A DNA stretch of 53,291 nucleotides from an uncultured Ruminococcus sp. (GTDB taxonomy: Bacteria; Bacillota; Clostridia; Oscillospirales; Ruminococcaceae). The stretch spans positions 1-53,291 of the forward strand of contig UQYK01000006.1 in assembly GCA_900545285.1 (NCBI GenBank), written 5' to 3'. The notes beneath the pieces were generated by a model that made no database searches, had not been told where the DNA came from, and was given only the letters and a program-made list of their open reading frames with translations. The first letter of the stretch is position 1. The number at the start of each line of letters is the position of its first letter. Of this stretch, positions 34,432 through 42,817 are shown one piece after another. The position numbers and the translations under genes are program-made.

Positions 34432-34482
34432 GGAAGGCGAAGGGACAAGCTTTCACAAGAGTCCCCTCGCCTTCCGTTTTTT
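34432..34482 (+). terminator. Terminator of folD operon
   Basis: 15-base stem with one mismatch (34432-34446 with 34461-34475), then a T-run (34476-34482). Confidence 0.88.
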
Positions 34483-34497
34483 ATCAGCAAAAACAAA

Positions 34498-34547
34498 AAA
34501 AGGTTTGCTGCTGCATCCGAAACACAGTATGCAGCAGCAAACCTTTT
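34498..34547 (-). terminator. Terminator of the EAL gene
   Basis: Perfect 19-base stem (34498-34516 with 34529-34547); the minus strand reads into a T-run. Confidence 0.9.
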
Positions 34548-34560
34548 GGAGAAAATTCAT

Positions 34561-36255
34561 TTATCCAGCTAAAAATGTATAGGTATGACGATCAGAAAGC
34601 CGTTTTTCAAAATCGTCATGCGGCAGCGGCCGATCAAAAAGGAAACCCTGCGCCATACGACAGTGAATTTTCCGCAAGAACTCCGCTTGTGACTGTGTTT
34701 CCACGCCCTCTGCAATGACGGACATATGGAGTTCGTTGACCATATTCACAATATTTTTAATAACAATCACATCAGACTGAGAGTGATTTTCCAGGTTGTT
34801 TAAAAAGGATTTGTCCAGCTTGATGATATCTACATCCAGATCCTTCAAAAGATTCAGCGAAGAGTAACCAGTTCCAAAATCATCAATGGAAGTGCTGACG
34901 CCGTTTTTCCGCATACTCTGCACAAAGGACACCAGCGTTGCATAATTTTCATAGCCGGACATTTCTGTCAGTTCTACTTCAATATATTTGCTGTCAATCT
35001 GATATTTCTGCATCAGCGCAATAATTTCCTGCGCCAGATGGGTATTATGCAGATGATTCTTCGAGAAATTGACGGACACCCGAACCGGCTCAATACCCTT
35101 GGAAAGCCATCTCTGGATATCCTGGCAGACATGTTCAAATACATAGAAATCCAGTTCACAAACTGTGCCTTCCCGTTCCAGAATGGGAATGAACTCCATG
35201 GGCGGCACCAGTTTTCCGTTTCGAATCCAGCGCACCAGCGCTTCACAACCGCAAAGCTGGTTATTGGAAAGCGTAACCTTTGGCTGATAATAGACCACAA
35301 ACTCTTTGTTTTCCAGTGCCTTTGGGAAAATCAGGGAAACTTCCTTGCTGTGCAGGGTATGGTTCAGCATATCTTTTTGAAACCAGGCGCAATTTCCCGG
35401 ATTCAGATCTTTAGACATATTCAGTGCAATTGCCAGTGCATCCATCAATTTCCCCACGTCTGACACTTCTGTCCCGGCACACAGCCCGATACGTGCACGG
35501 ATTTCGAAGGTTTTGGAATGTTCCTGCATTGGAACCGTAATCTGAATGGGAGAAATCCATTTCAGGAATGCGTCTACATGCTCATTTTTCAGCAGAACCA
35601 TAAAGTTATCTCCGCCCATGCGGCCAACGATTTCTTCCTCATCCAGAAAATCGAGGATTGCATACACATACTGCTGAAGAATCACATCGCCGTTTTGTGC
35701 GCCGGCAGTCTGATTGATGTAATTGAAATTCTTGATATTCAAAAATGCCCCGGTATACTGTTTCAGCAGCCCTCTTTCAAACAGATCGGTGCCGAATTGG
35801 ACAAATCCGCGCGTATTCACTGCACCGGTGAGAACATCAGTTATTGTAAGTCGCTGCATCATCTCAATCATTCGGGAGCGACCCAAAAGAACATAGAAAT
35901 TCTGAGCAAGAAATTGTAACGTGCGCAGATCATTTTCCGTCCACTGCACACCCTTGCACGGGAAAAATGCAAACGCAACCTTTCCGCCGTCTGTGGCATG
36001 GAATTCCTTCTTATACGGCGTGTTGTCCCATCCCCTGGCATTTTCATACAACGCAAAAGTTTGTACACCGCCATGGAGATCTAAAATAGAACTGGGGTTT
36101 GTTAATACAACTGTCAGATTCCCGACAGACACTTTTTCTGTAATCGGAGAAATGCATTTCCGCATCTCCTGAAGCAGTTCTTCTGTAGAAATGCTGTGAT
36201 TTTGAAGCTGATTATAAAAATCTTGAAATTCCCTACTGCATAAATTTTGCTCCAT
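34561..36255 (-). CDS. c-di-GMP phosphodiesterase: degenerate GGDEF plus EAL
   Basis: 564 residues without membrane helices. An N-terminal ~130-residue sensor-like domain is followed by a GGDEF domain (about 140-290) in which the signature is GGDNF, so cyclase activity is doubtful; such domains often bind GTP and regulate. The EAL domain (about 305-555) looks active: CEALVRW, NFSKNHL, EVELTE, DDFGTGYSSLN, KLDKSF and AEGVET hold the metal- and substrate-binding residues. It would hydrolyse c-di-GMP in the cytoplasm. The ATG follows AAAGGTGA. It is divergent from mnmA with a perfect consensus promoter, and a GGDEF protein lies 3 kb further on. Confidence 0.9.
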   Translation of the reverse strand: MEQNLCSREFQDFYNQLQNHSISTEELLQEMRKCISPITEKVSVGNLTVVLTNPSSILDLHGGVQTFALYENARGWDNTPYKKEFHATDGGKVAFAFFPCKGVQWTENDLRTLQFLAQNFYVLLGRSRMIEMMQRLTITDVLTGAVNTRGFVQFGTDLFERGLLKQYTGAFLNIKNFNYINQTAGAQNGDVILQQYVYAILDFLDEEEIVGRMGGDNFMVLLKNEHVDAFLKWISPIQITVPMQEHSKTFEIRARIGLCAGTEVSDVGKLMDALAIALNMSKDLNPGNCAWFQKDMLNHTLHSKEVSLIFPKALENKEFVVYYQPKVTLSNNQLCGCEALVRWIRNGKLVPPMEFIPILEREGTVCELDFYVFEHVCQDIQRWLSKGIEPVRVSVNFSKNHLHNTHLAQEIIALMQKYQIDSKYIEVELTEMSGYENYATLVSFVQSMRKNGVSTSIDDFGTGYSSLNLLKDLDVDIIKLDKSFLNNLENHSQSDVIVIKNIVNMVNELHMSVIAEGVETQSQAEFLRKIHCRMAQGFLFDRPLPHDDFEKRLSDRHTYTFLAG

Positions 36256-36310
36256 TTTGCATCACCTTTTTTCCGTCAAGAAATTACAATTCTTTTAACT
36301 CTATACATTC

Positions 36311-36339
36311 ATTATAGCACAAGAAAGTGGCATTGTCAA
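36311..36339 (-). promoter_or_regulatory. Consensus promoter of the EAL gene
   Basis: Minus strand: TTGACA (36334-36339), 17-base spacer, TATAAT (36311-36316). Both hexamers match the consensus. Confidence 0.8.
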
Positions 36340-36442
36340 TTCAATACAAAAGAATTTTGTTCACATACAAGAATATCAGCATATTTTACAAATATGGCGA
36401 TTTATTTTTGTGATGTCCTGTCTTTTCCATCACGCAAAAAAA

Positions 36443-36471
36443 TTGACAAAATAAAAGAAATATGTTACAAT
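36443..36471 (+). promoter_or_regulatory. Predicted promoter of mnmA
   Basis: TTGACA (36443-36448), 17-base spacer, TACAAT (36466-36471), about 70 bases before the start codon. Confidence 0.75.
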
Positions 36472-36544
36472 GAAAATTGAATTTACACCGCAGGCTGCTT
36501 TTTCAATCTGCGGAATCTCAAACAAGAGAAAAGGGAGCATAATC

Positions 36545-37639
36545 ATGAAAAAAGCTTTGATCGCCATGAGCGGCGGCGTAGATAGCTCGGTAGCCGCACT
36601 GCTGATGCAGCAAAAAGGATATGCATGCACCGGCGTCACAATGAAACTTTTTGAAAATGAACAAGCCGGCATCAAACGGGAAAAAACATGCTGCTCTCTA
36701 GACGATGTAGAAGATGCGCGCAGTGTTGCTTATCGTCTGCATATGCCGTATTACGTCTTTAATTTCACGGCAAATTTCGAAGAAGAGGTTATGGATCGTT
36801 TCGTAGATGCCTACGCTCACGGCTGTACGCCCAACCCCTGCATTGACTGCAATCGCTACCTGAAATTTCAGCGACTGTATCAGCGCATGCAGGAGCTACA
36901 AATGGATACCATTGTCACTGGGCATTATGCACGGGTGGCATATGATGCGGATCAAAAGCGCTGGCTCCTGAAAAAAGGTCTGGATGTCAGCAAGGATCAG
37001 AGCTACGTCCTGTTTAATTTAACACAGGAACAGCTGGCGCACACTTGCTTCCCTGTTGGGGAGCTGACCAAAGACCAGGTGCGGCATCTGGCAGAAGAAA
37101 ACGACTTCCTAAACGCAGACAAGCCGGACAGCCAGGACATTTGCTTTGTCCCGGACGGCGACTATGCCGGCTTTATCGAACGGCACACCGGAGACTCTGC
37201 CAAACCGGGAGATTTCCTGGATTTACAGGGAAATGTCATCGGAAAACACCGGGGCATCATTCACTACACCATCGGACAGCGGCGCGGCCTGGGTATTGCT
37301 GCGGCGCATCCGCTCTATGTCTGCCGCATTGATCCGGTGCGCAATACTGTCACGCTGGGAGAAAGCAGCGCCTTGTTCGCGCGGGAATTGATTGCAGAGG
37401 ATGTCAACCTGATCACCTGTGATGCCATTCCGGAGCCAATTCACGTACAGGCAAAGATTCGATATCGGCAACCAGCACAGCCTGCTATGGCATGGCAAAC
37501 ACCAGACGGAAAGCTGCACATTCGGTTTGATGTGCCGCAGCGGGCTATCACCTGCGGACAGGCAGCCGTATTATATGATGGAGAAAATGTAGTCGGCGGC
37601 GGCACTATCTCCTGGGTTTCAGAGCCAGAATCTGTATAA
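36545..37639 (+). CDS. mnmA: tRNA 2-thiouridylase
   Basis: 364-residue ATP-dependent enzyme that puts sulfur on U34 of Lys, Glu and Gln tRNAs. Seen: the PP-loop MSGGVDSSVAALLMQ near the start, the catalytic Cys in CTPNPCIDCNRYLKF, the second Cys in SQDICFVPDGDY, and HTIGQRRGLGI in the central domain. The start at MKKALIAM has AAAGGGA upstream. About 60 bases later comes a dockerin gene with its own ribosome site; no terminator is visible between, so they may be cotranscribed, although their functions seem unrelated. Confidence 0.96.
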   Translation: MKKALIAMSGGVDSSVAALLMQQKGYACTGVTMKLFENEQAGIKREKTCCSLDDVEDARSVAYRLHMPYYVFNFTANFEEEVMDRFVDAYAHGCTPNPCIDCNRYLKFQRLYQRMQELQMDTIVTGHYARVAYDADQKRWLLKKGLDVSKDQSYVLFNLTQEQLAHTCFPVGELTKDQVRHLAEENDFLNADKPDSQDICFVPDGDYAGFIERHTGDSAKPGDFLDLQGNVIGKHRGIIHYTIGQRRGLGIAAAHPLYVCRIDPVRNTVTLGESSALFARELIAEDVNLITCDAIPEPIHVQAKIRYRQPAQPAMAWQTPDGKLHIRFDVPQRAITCGQAAVLYDGENVVGGGTISWVSEPESV

Positions 37640-37702
37640 CAATTCTGCTCACTATTGGAGTCGATTGCATTTTCAAAAAGAAAAGAAAGGAAAGGGATTC
37701 TT

Positions 37703-38506
37703 ATGAAAACGAAACTTCATCTGATTGCAGGAAGCATTTGCTCTGTCATGACTGCATCTGCACTTTTAGGTGCAATGTCTGTATGGGCAGACGGCACAAC
37801 CATTATCACCAACATTCCGGCAAGCCCCTATCTGACTGCGGAAACAACTGGCACACTTACCATACAGGTGGCAGAGGGACGCGACATTACAGTACAAATT
37901 GTCAAGCAGGAAATAGAGGCCAGTGATGACTACTATCAAACCACATTAAAGGGCGGCGGCACCTATCGGTTTTCTCTGGACAGCTGTGAGTATGATCCGG
38001 AGAGCAAAACAGATGCTGCATCCTTTCTGGTAACTGTTTCCGACAGTAAGGATGCCAGCTGCACTTACTCTGAAGAGCTTGTTGTAAAAGATCCGGGATT
38101 TTATCCGAATGAAATTTCCGCTTCTGCTTTTACCTGGAACATCACTACACAGGAAAGTGAATCGCAGAGCCATACAGAAGCCTCCACAGAACAGCCTTCT
38201 GTTGTGGACGGTGTCTGGACCGGAAGCCGCAGTGTTGCGCTGTACTATCTGAACTATCTGCTGGGAGATGTCACAGGTGACAGTGAAATCGGCATTAATG
38301 ACGCCTATACTGCGCTACTGTACTATTCTCAGGAAAGTGCCGGACAGAAGGTTACTTTTGCTTCTCTCGGCTCCAAATTAACGGAAATCGCAGCATTTTC
38401 CGCAGCAGATATTGACCATGACAAGTCAATTTCCATTGACGATGCATATCGGATTCTGCGCTATTATGCAACTATCAGTGCCGGCGGCACGCCCAGCTGG
38501 GATTAA
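37703..38506 (+). CDS. Small secreted protein with dockerin, N-terminal domain unknown
   Basis: 267 residues: signal peptide (1-29), an unrecognised beta-rich region (about 30-175; begins TTIITNIPASPYLTAETTG and contains TYRFSLDSCEYDPESK), a short Ser/Thr/Glu linker, and a dockerin with GDVTGDSEIGINDAYTALLYYS and ADIDHDKSISIDDAYRILRYYA, each followed by a SAG. The dockerin belongs with that of the GLUG protein rather than with those of the enzymes. No catalytic signature was found in the N-terminal part; binding to polysaccharide or to a partner protein is possible. The start has AGGAAAGGGA upstream. Confidence 0.82.
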   Translation: MKTKLHLIAGSICSVMTASALLGAMSVWADGTTIITNIPASPYLTAETTGTLTIQVAEGRDITVQIVKQEIEASDDYYQTTLKGGGTYRFSLDSCEYDPESKTDAASFLVTVSDSKDASCTYSEELVVKDPGFYPNEISASAFTWNITTQESESQSHTEASTEQPSVVDGVWTGSRSVALYYLNYLLGDVTGDSEIGINDAYTALLYYSQESAGQKVTFASLGSKLTEIAAFSAADIDHDKSISIDDAYRILRYYATISAGGTPSWD

Positions 38507-38531
38507 AATACGCATTGGAATTCACATTTTT

Positions 38532-38575
38532 AAACACGCAGACGAATTCTCCGGAATTTTGTTGCGTGTTTTCAT
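38532..38575 (+). terminator. Possible terminator of the small dockerin gene
   Basis: AAACACGCA (38532-38540) pairs with TGCGTGTTT (38563-38571), with a GAATTC...GGAATT inner pairing and a short T-run. The stem is imperfect. Confidence 0.6.
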
Positions 38576-38605
38576 TTTTCAAATCAGGAGGGACTGAAAA
38601 CGGGA

Positions 38606-39289
38606 CTGCAATCCAAAGGCGCACAAGGCGAAAAAAAGGTTTCCCGCATTTTGCATCGGCTTCCAAAGCATGCGTACATTATATTAGACGATCTGATGCT
38701 TCTCTCCGAAGTGGGGCTTACGCAAATTGATCACGTAGTGGTCTCCGTATACGACATTTTCGTGATTGAAACCAAAAATTACAGCGGCAGAATCACCGGA
38801 ACTCCCCGGTCAGATTTCTGGACACAGCATTTACACGGCAGATACAATTCCTTTCGAAATCCGTTCCGGCAAAATTATGCGCATATCTGCGCCCTGCAAT
38901 CGATTTTAGACCTGCCGGAACAGGATGCCTTTGTTTCCATTGCGGCATTTGCGGATTCCGCAGAACTGGAGATACAGACGGAAGAGGAGTTGGTACACTT
39001 TACCACCTTGAGAAAACGAATACGCGCCTATCGGGAAGTCCAATTTTCATGGGAAACCGCACGGGTCATGGCCGGAACAATTCTGCTCTCCAATCTGGAT
39101 TCCAAGGCCGCAAGAAAGCAGCACCTGGAACAAATTGACACAGACATTGCCTATCAGAACTTCGCACTGCGCCATGGACTCTGCCCGCGCTGCGGCGGTA
39201 CGCTTGTTTTGCGAAACGGTTCTTATAGCACATTTTATGGGTGTTCGAACTTCCCGGCGTGCCGCTATATTTTACAAAACGATTTATAA
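38606..39289 (+). CDS. NERD-domain protein with topoisomerase-type zinc ribbon, start uncertain
   Basis: About 227 residues if translation starts at CTG 38606. The N-terminal NERD (nuclease-related) domain shows KGAQGEKKVSRILHRLP, HVVVSVYDIFVIETKNYSG and the RQNYAHICAL region, with the nuclease-like E-T-K triad. A four-Cys zinc ribbon (CPRCGGTLVLRNG...CSNFPACRY) of the kind found at the C-terminus of topoisomerase I closes it. The conserved first NERD motif is coded by bases 38615-38650, upstream of the first ordinary start codon (TTG 38651), and the frame back to the stop at 38531 has no ATG, GTG or TTG. A strong AGGAGGG (38586-38592) precedes it, so CTG 38606 (or ACG 38600) may be used. DNA binding or nuclease activity is inferred. 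Confidence 0.7.
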   Translation: MQSKGAQGEKKVSRILHRLPKHAYIILDDLMLLSEVGLTQIDHVVVSVYDIFVIETKNYSGRITGTPRSDFWTQHLHGRYNSFRNPFRQNYAHICALQSILDLPEQDAFVSIAAFADSAELEIQTEEELVHFTTLRKRIRAYREVQFSWETARVMAGTILLSNLDSKAARKQHLEQIDTDIAYQNFALRHGLCPRCGGTLVLRNGSYSTFYGCSNFPACRYILQNDL

Positions 39290-39327
39290 TATAAATGAAA
39301 TTCTTTTCGTGTGCATTGCAAAAATTG

Positions 39328-39356
39328 TTGCATTTTTTCAAGAAATGTGCTATACT
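39328..39356 (+). promoter_or_regulatory. Predicted promoter of the sensor-GGDEF gene
   Basis: TTGCAT (39328-39333), 17-base spacer, TATACT (39351-39356). Confidence 0.65.
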
Positions 39357-39491
39357 GATAGTAAATCATCATTATGAAACACATTGACATCTGCGATTCT
39401 CTATAATCGTTCCTGAATCTGTCTTGTGAAAATTCTTCTTGCAAAAAACATCCATAAAACAGGTAATATCATTGTCAAAAGGGGAAAAACA

Positions 39492-41798
39492 ATGGCTGAA
39501 AAAAAACGATATTACGTTGGACTCATGATCCATCATTTGGAAAACGAATATTCTACAGAAGTATTAAAGGGCGCCATCACGGCTGCGGAAGAACTGGACA
39601 TTAACCTGATTCTGCTGCCGGGACGGGGCATTAATGCGATAGAGGATGAGGAAAAGTATTCCATTTACGATTACCAGTATAATGTCATCTATGACTATGT
39701 TTCTGTTAAAAATCTGGATGCGCTCATTGTATCTGCAGGAACCATCGGCTCCTATATCAGCCAAAAGGAAATGGAACAATTTTTGCGCAGCTATCGCCCA
39801 CTCCCGATTTTGACCATGGAAGTGGAATATCCCGGTTATCCATGTATTCATTTCAACACAAACAGCATGAAATTAGCGGTGGAACATTTGATTCACAGCT
39901 GCGGCTGCACCAAAATCGGCTTTGTGTCTGGTCCAATCGGCAATGCAGATGCCATGGATCGACTGCGTTGCTATCGGTCTGCGCTGGAAGAAAATGCAAT
40001 TCCCTACGATCCCAATAAAATTGTCTACGGAAACTTTTCCGAAGCGTCAGAGAACGTAGTTGAAATGCTGCTGGACGCAAATCCAGATCTGGAGGCAATT
40101 TGCTTTGCCAATGACAAAATGTGCATTGGCGGTTATCATGTCTTTCAAAACCGCGGCCTTCGCGTAGGAAAAGATATTCTGGTCACAGGTTTTGATGATT
40201 CCGATGTAGCGACCAGTTTGAAACCCATGCTCACCACAATCCGGACGAACGTCTGTGATATGGGCTATCGGGCAGTTTGCGCAGCCTATGAAATGATTAA
40301 AACCGGCCACACGGAAAGTCAGGCGCTGGATGCAAGACTGATCATTCGCGACTCCTGCCGTAACGAAAAAAACAGAAAAATTTCACCGGAAGTGCTGCGC
40401 CAGATGGCACTAGAACATCGCTCGGATGAGATTGTATATCACATTTTTAACAAATATATCGGCGATGTGGAAAGCAAAATCAAAACTGATTTTATGCGGC
40501 AAATCCACAAGTTGATTCGCTCTTTGTTTGATGATCTTTGCTTCCGAAAGCCGCTTCATGTCTCTGTCTACGAGCAAAGGATTGATGAAATTTTCTCACA
40601 AACAGATGAAATTCGGATTCAAATTCCGGCGCTGAAAAAAATTCTTCACTACGCCAAAGTGGTTTCTGGCTATTTGTGCGAAAATAGTCTGGAGACGCAA
40701 CTGGCAGTTGAAAAGATCTACAGTGCACTGGAAGACCGTATTTTGGATTACAGCATTCAGCAGCAGTATATTCTGCGTACCAATCTGGTTTACAGCAATT
40801 TCTTGATCAGCAACATCAATAAAGACATGATGCTAAACTGCAATGACGAGGAAAAGAGCTTCTTTTCGATTGTCAACAATCTGTACCGCGTCAACTTTAA
40901 AAGCAGCTATATTTATACGTTTCGCGTTCCTATTGTCCATTATCAGTACGACAAATGGCTTGTGCCGCGGAATCTATACTTGAAGTCCTACCACATTGGA
41001 AAAGACCTGGAACGCATTGAACCGGCTGATCAGCAAATCCCGGTGTTTGACTGCATTCACAATCCATACACGCCGAATAATCGGCGCTTTACGTTTGTAC
41101 TGGTTCCCCTCTTCTCCAATGAAGAGCAGTATGGTTTATTTGTATGTGAGTTAGACCCAAACCATTTTTCGCAAATTTACTCTGTGGCACCCCAAATTTG
41201 CTCTGCCATCAAGTTGACCCGACTTGTAAAAGAGTTGGAGGGTAATCTGGAAGAAGCACGGTATGACAACCGCCGTTTGGAGCAAATTTCCGACTCTGAT
41301 GAATTAACCGGCGCGTACAATCGCCGCGGCTTCTACCGCTATGCAAACCTGTTGCTGGAAAGCCCGGAATCCGCCGGAAAAACTGGCGTACTCGTCTTGG
41401 GGGATTTGGATAATCTGAAAGTAATCAATGATACATTTGGTCACGATGAAGGCGATCACGCACTGAAAACCTGTATTCGTTATCTGCGTTCCAGCACACC
41501 TAATCTGAACGTGATCGGGCGAATTGGCGGCGATGAATTTGCTGCATTTGCAATTGTGGATAATACAGAGACTGCCCTGCATGATATTTATAATAGTATC
41601 AAGGAAGCAGCTGTCAAGTACAATGAAGAGAGCGATAAACCCTATCGCATTACGATTAGTCTTGGCATTCGGGCAATTGTCTGCGGAGCCGGAAAACGAC
41701 TACAAAGTTATGTGAAATTTGCAGATGCATCCCTCTATGAGGATAAGAAGAAGAAAAATCGCGTGGTAATCAAACCTGGCCGAAATCCAATCGTATAA
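39492..41798 (+). CDS. LacI-like ligand-binding sensor fused to GGDEF diguanylate cyclase
   Basis: 768 residues, no signal peptide, no membrane helix and no helix-turn-helix. Residues about 7-300 look like a LacI/periplasmic-binding-protein sugar receptor (YYVGLMIHHLENEYSTEVLKGAITAAEE, GFVSGP, ICFANDKMCIGGYHVF, VTGFDDSDVAT), here without its DNA-binding head. A middle region (about 310-590) is helical with a GAF-like part. The C-terminus (about 600-760) is a GGDEF domain with an intact motif (RIGGDEFAAFA) and DELTGAYNRRGF; there is no RxxD inhibition site just upstream. It would make c-di-GMP in response to a sugar-like ligand inside the cell, a link between carbohydrate supply and surface behaviour. 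The ligand is unknown. The start is at ATG behind a weak GGGGAA site; a GTG upstream is possible. Confidence 0.87.
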   Translation: MAEKKRYYVGLMIHHLENEYSTEVLKGAITAAEELDINLILLPGRGINAIEDEEKYSIYDYQYNVIYDYVSVKNLDALIVSAGTIGSYISQKEMEQFLRSYRPLPILTMEVEYPGYPCIHFNTNSMKLAVEHLIHSCGCTKIGFVSGPIGNADAMDRLRCYRSALEENAIPYDPNKIVYGNFSEASENVVEMLLDANPDLEAICFANDKMCIGGYHVFQNRGLRVGKDILVTGFDDSDVATSLKPMLTTIRTNVCDMGYRAVCAAYEMIKTGHTESQALDARLIIRDSCRNEKNRKISPEVLRQMALEHRSDEIVYHIFNKYIGDVESKIKTDFMRQIHKLIRSLFDDLCFRKPLHVSVYEQRIDEIFSQTDEIRIQIPALKKILHYAKVVSGYLCENSLETQLAVEKIYSALEDRILDYSIQQQYILRTNLVYSNFLISNINKDMMLNCNDEEKSFFSIVNNLYRVNFKSSYIYTFRVPIVHYQYDKWLVPRNLYLKSYHIGKDLERIEPADQQIPVFDCIHNPYTPNNRRFTFVLVPLFSNEEQYGLFVCELDPNHFSQIYSVAPQICSAIKLTRLVKELEGNLEEARYDNRRLEQISDSDELTGAYNRRGFYRYANLLLESPESAGKTGVLVLGDLDNLKVINDTFGHDEGDHALKTCIRYLRSSTPNLNVIGRIGGDEFAAFAIVDNTETALHDIYNSIKEAAVKYNEESDKPYRITISLGIRAIVCGAGKRLQSYVKFADASLYEDKKKKNRVVIKPGRNPIV

Positions 41799-41806
41799 GT
41801 GTATAG

Positions 41807-41845
41807 AAAAGGCGCTGTTGTATATCATTGCAACAGCGCCTTTTT
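41807..41845 (+). terminator. Terminator of the sensor-GGDEF gene
   Basis: Perfect 14-base stem (41807-41820 with 41831-41844) and T-run. Confidence 0.9.
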
Positions 41846-41871
41846 AACAATTTACTTCTTTAAAAAGCAAA

Positions 41872-41903
41872 AAAGAACTGCAACGTTTCCGCTGCAGTTC
41901 TTT
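41872..41903 (-). terminator. Terminator of the sugar ABC operon
   Basis: Perfect 11-base stem (41872-41882 with 41893-41903); the minus strand reads into a T-run. It lies about 30 bases beyond the last permease stop codon. Confidence 0.85.
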
Positions 41904-41929
41904 CTTTTCATACAGAGTATGTAATTCGA

Positions 41930-42817
41930 TTATTCCTTAACGCCGCCCAGTGCAACACCAGCAACGATGAATCTAGACAGAATCAGGTAAATAATGATGA
42001 TCGGGATAACAGAGAGAGCTACGGCAGCATACTGTGCGCCCAAATCCGGGTGCTTATCCTGTCCCAGAACGCTCTGAATCATGATCGGCATTGTGAATTT
42101 CTTTTCATTGGAAACAATGATCATATTCTGTGTATAGAAGTTGTTCCAGTTCTGTACAAATGCGAAGATTGCCTGTACAGCAATTGCCGGTTTACACATC
42201 GGAATTGCAATAGTCAGGAAGGTACGGAACTCGCCACTTCCGTCGATACGGGCTGCTTCCACAATGTCCAGCGGGAAGGAGGACTTCATGTACTGACGCA
42301 TATAGAATACAACAGCAGGCGCTGCAATTGCAGGGATGATCAGCGGAATGTAGCTGTTAGCCAGACCCAGGGTACCTACCATGAACTTAACGAAACCAGT
42401 AGATGTAACCTGAATCGGGATCATCATAACTGCCAGAATGAATGTATATGCACCATCACGAATCTTGAAATCATATACAGTCAGACCATAAGAAGTCAAT
42501 GCAGAGAAGAATACAGTCAGAACTGTGGTACAACCTGCAATAATCAGGGAGTTCCGATAGCCCAGCCAAACATTGAAGTTCGGTGACTGCGGGAATTCAC
42601 CGCCGGCAATATTCTTGATATTGGTCATCAATTCACTGCCCGGCAGGAACTGCAGCGGCTGAGAACGCAGTGCAGCGTCCCCGTGGGTTGCGTTCATGAT
42701 CATGATGTACAGCGGAACCAAGCAAATCAGTGCCAGCAGAACGCAGACAATGAAGCAGCCAGCCGATTTCAGTCTTTGCACCAGAATGTAATTGTCCTTA
42801 ACACCAACGTTTTCCAT
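41930..42817 (-). CDS. Sugar ABC transporter permease (MalG-like)
   Basis: 295-residue inner-membrane permease of the carbohydrate-uptake type 1 family, with several hydrophobic helices and the EAA loop EAARIDGSGEFRTFLTIAIP that docks the ATPase. It is the second of two permeases; its ATG overlaps the TAA of the first (TAATG), so the two are coupled. It follows the binding-protein and first-permease genes. No ATPase gene follows, so it probably borrows a shared MsmK-type ATPase. Confidence 0.92.
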   Translation of the reverse strand: MENVGVKDNYILVQRLKSAGCFIVCVLLALICLVPLYIMIMNATHGDAALRSQPLQFLPGSELMTNIKNIAGGEFPQSPNFNVWLGYRNSLIIAGCTTVLTVFFSALTSYGLTVYDFKIRDGAYTFILAVMMIPIQVTSTGFVKFMVGTLGLANSYIPLIIPAIAAPAVVFYMRQYMKSSFPLDIVEAARIDGSGEFRTFLTIAIPMCKPAIAVQAIFAFVQNWNNFYTQNMIIVSNEKKFTMPIMIQSVLGQDKHPDLGAQYAAVALSVIPIIIIYLILSRFIVAGVALGGVKE

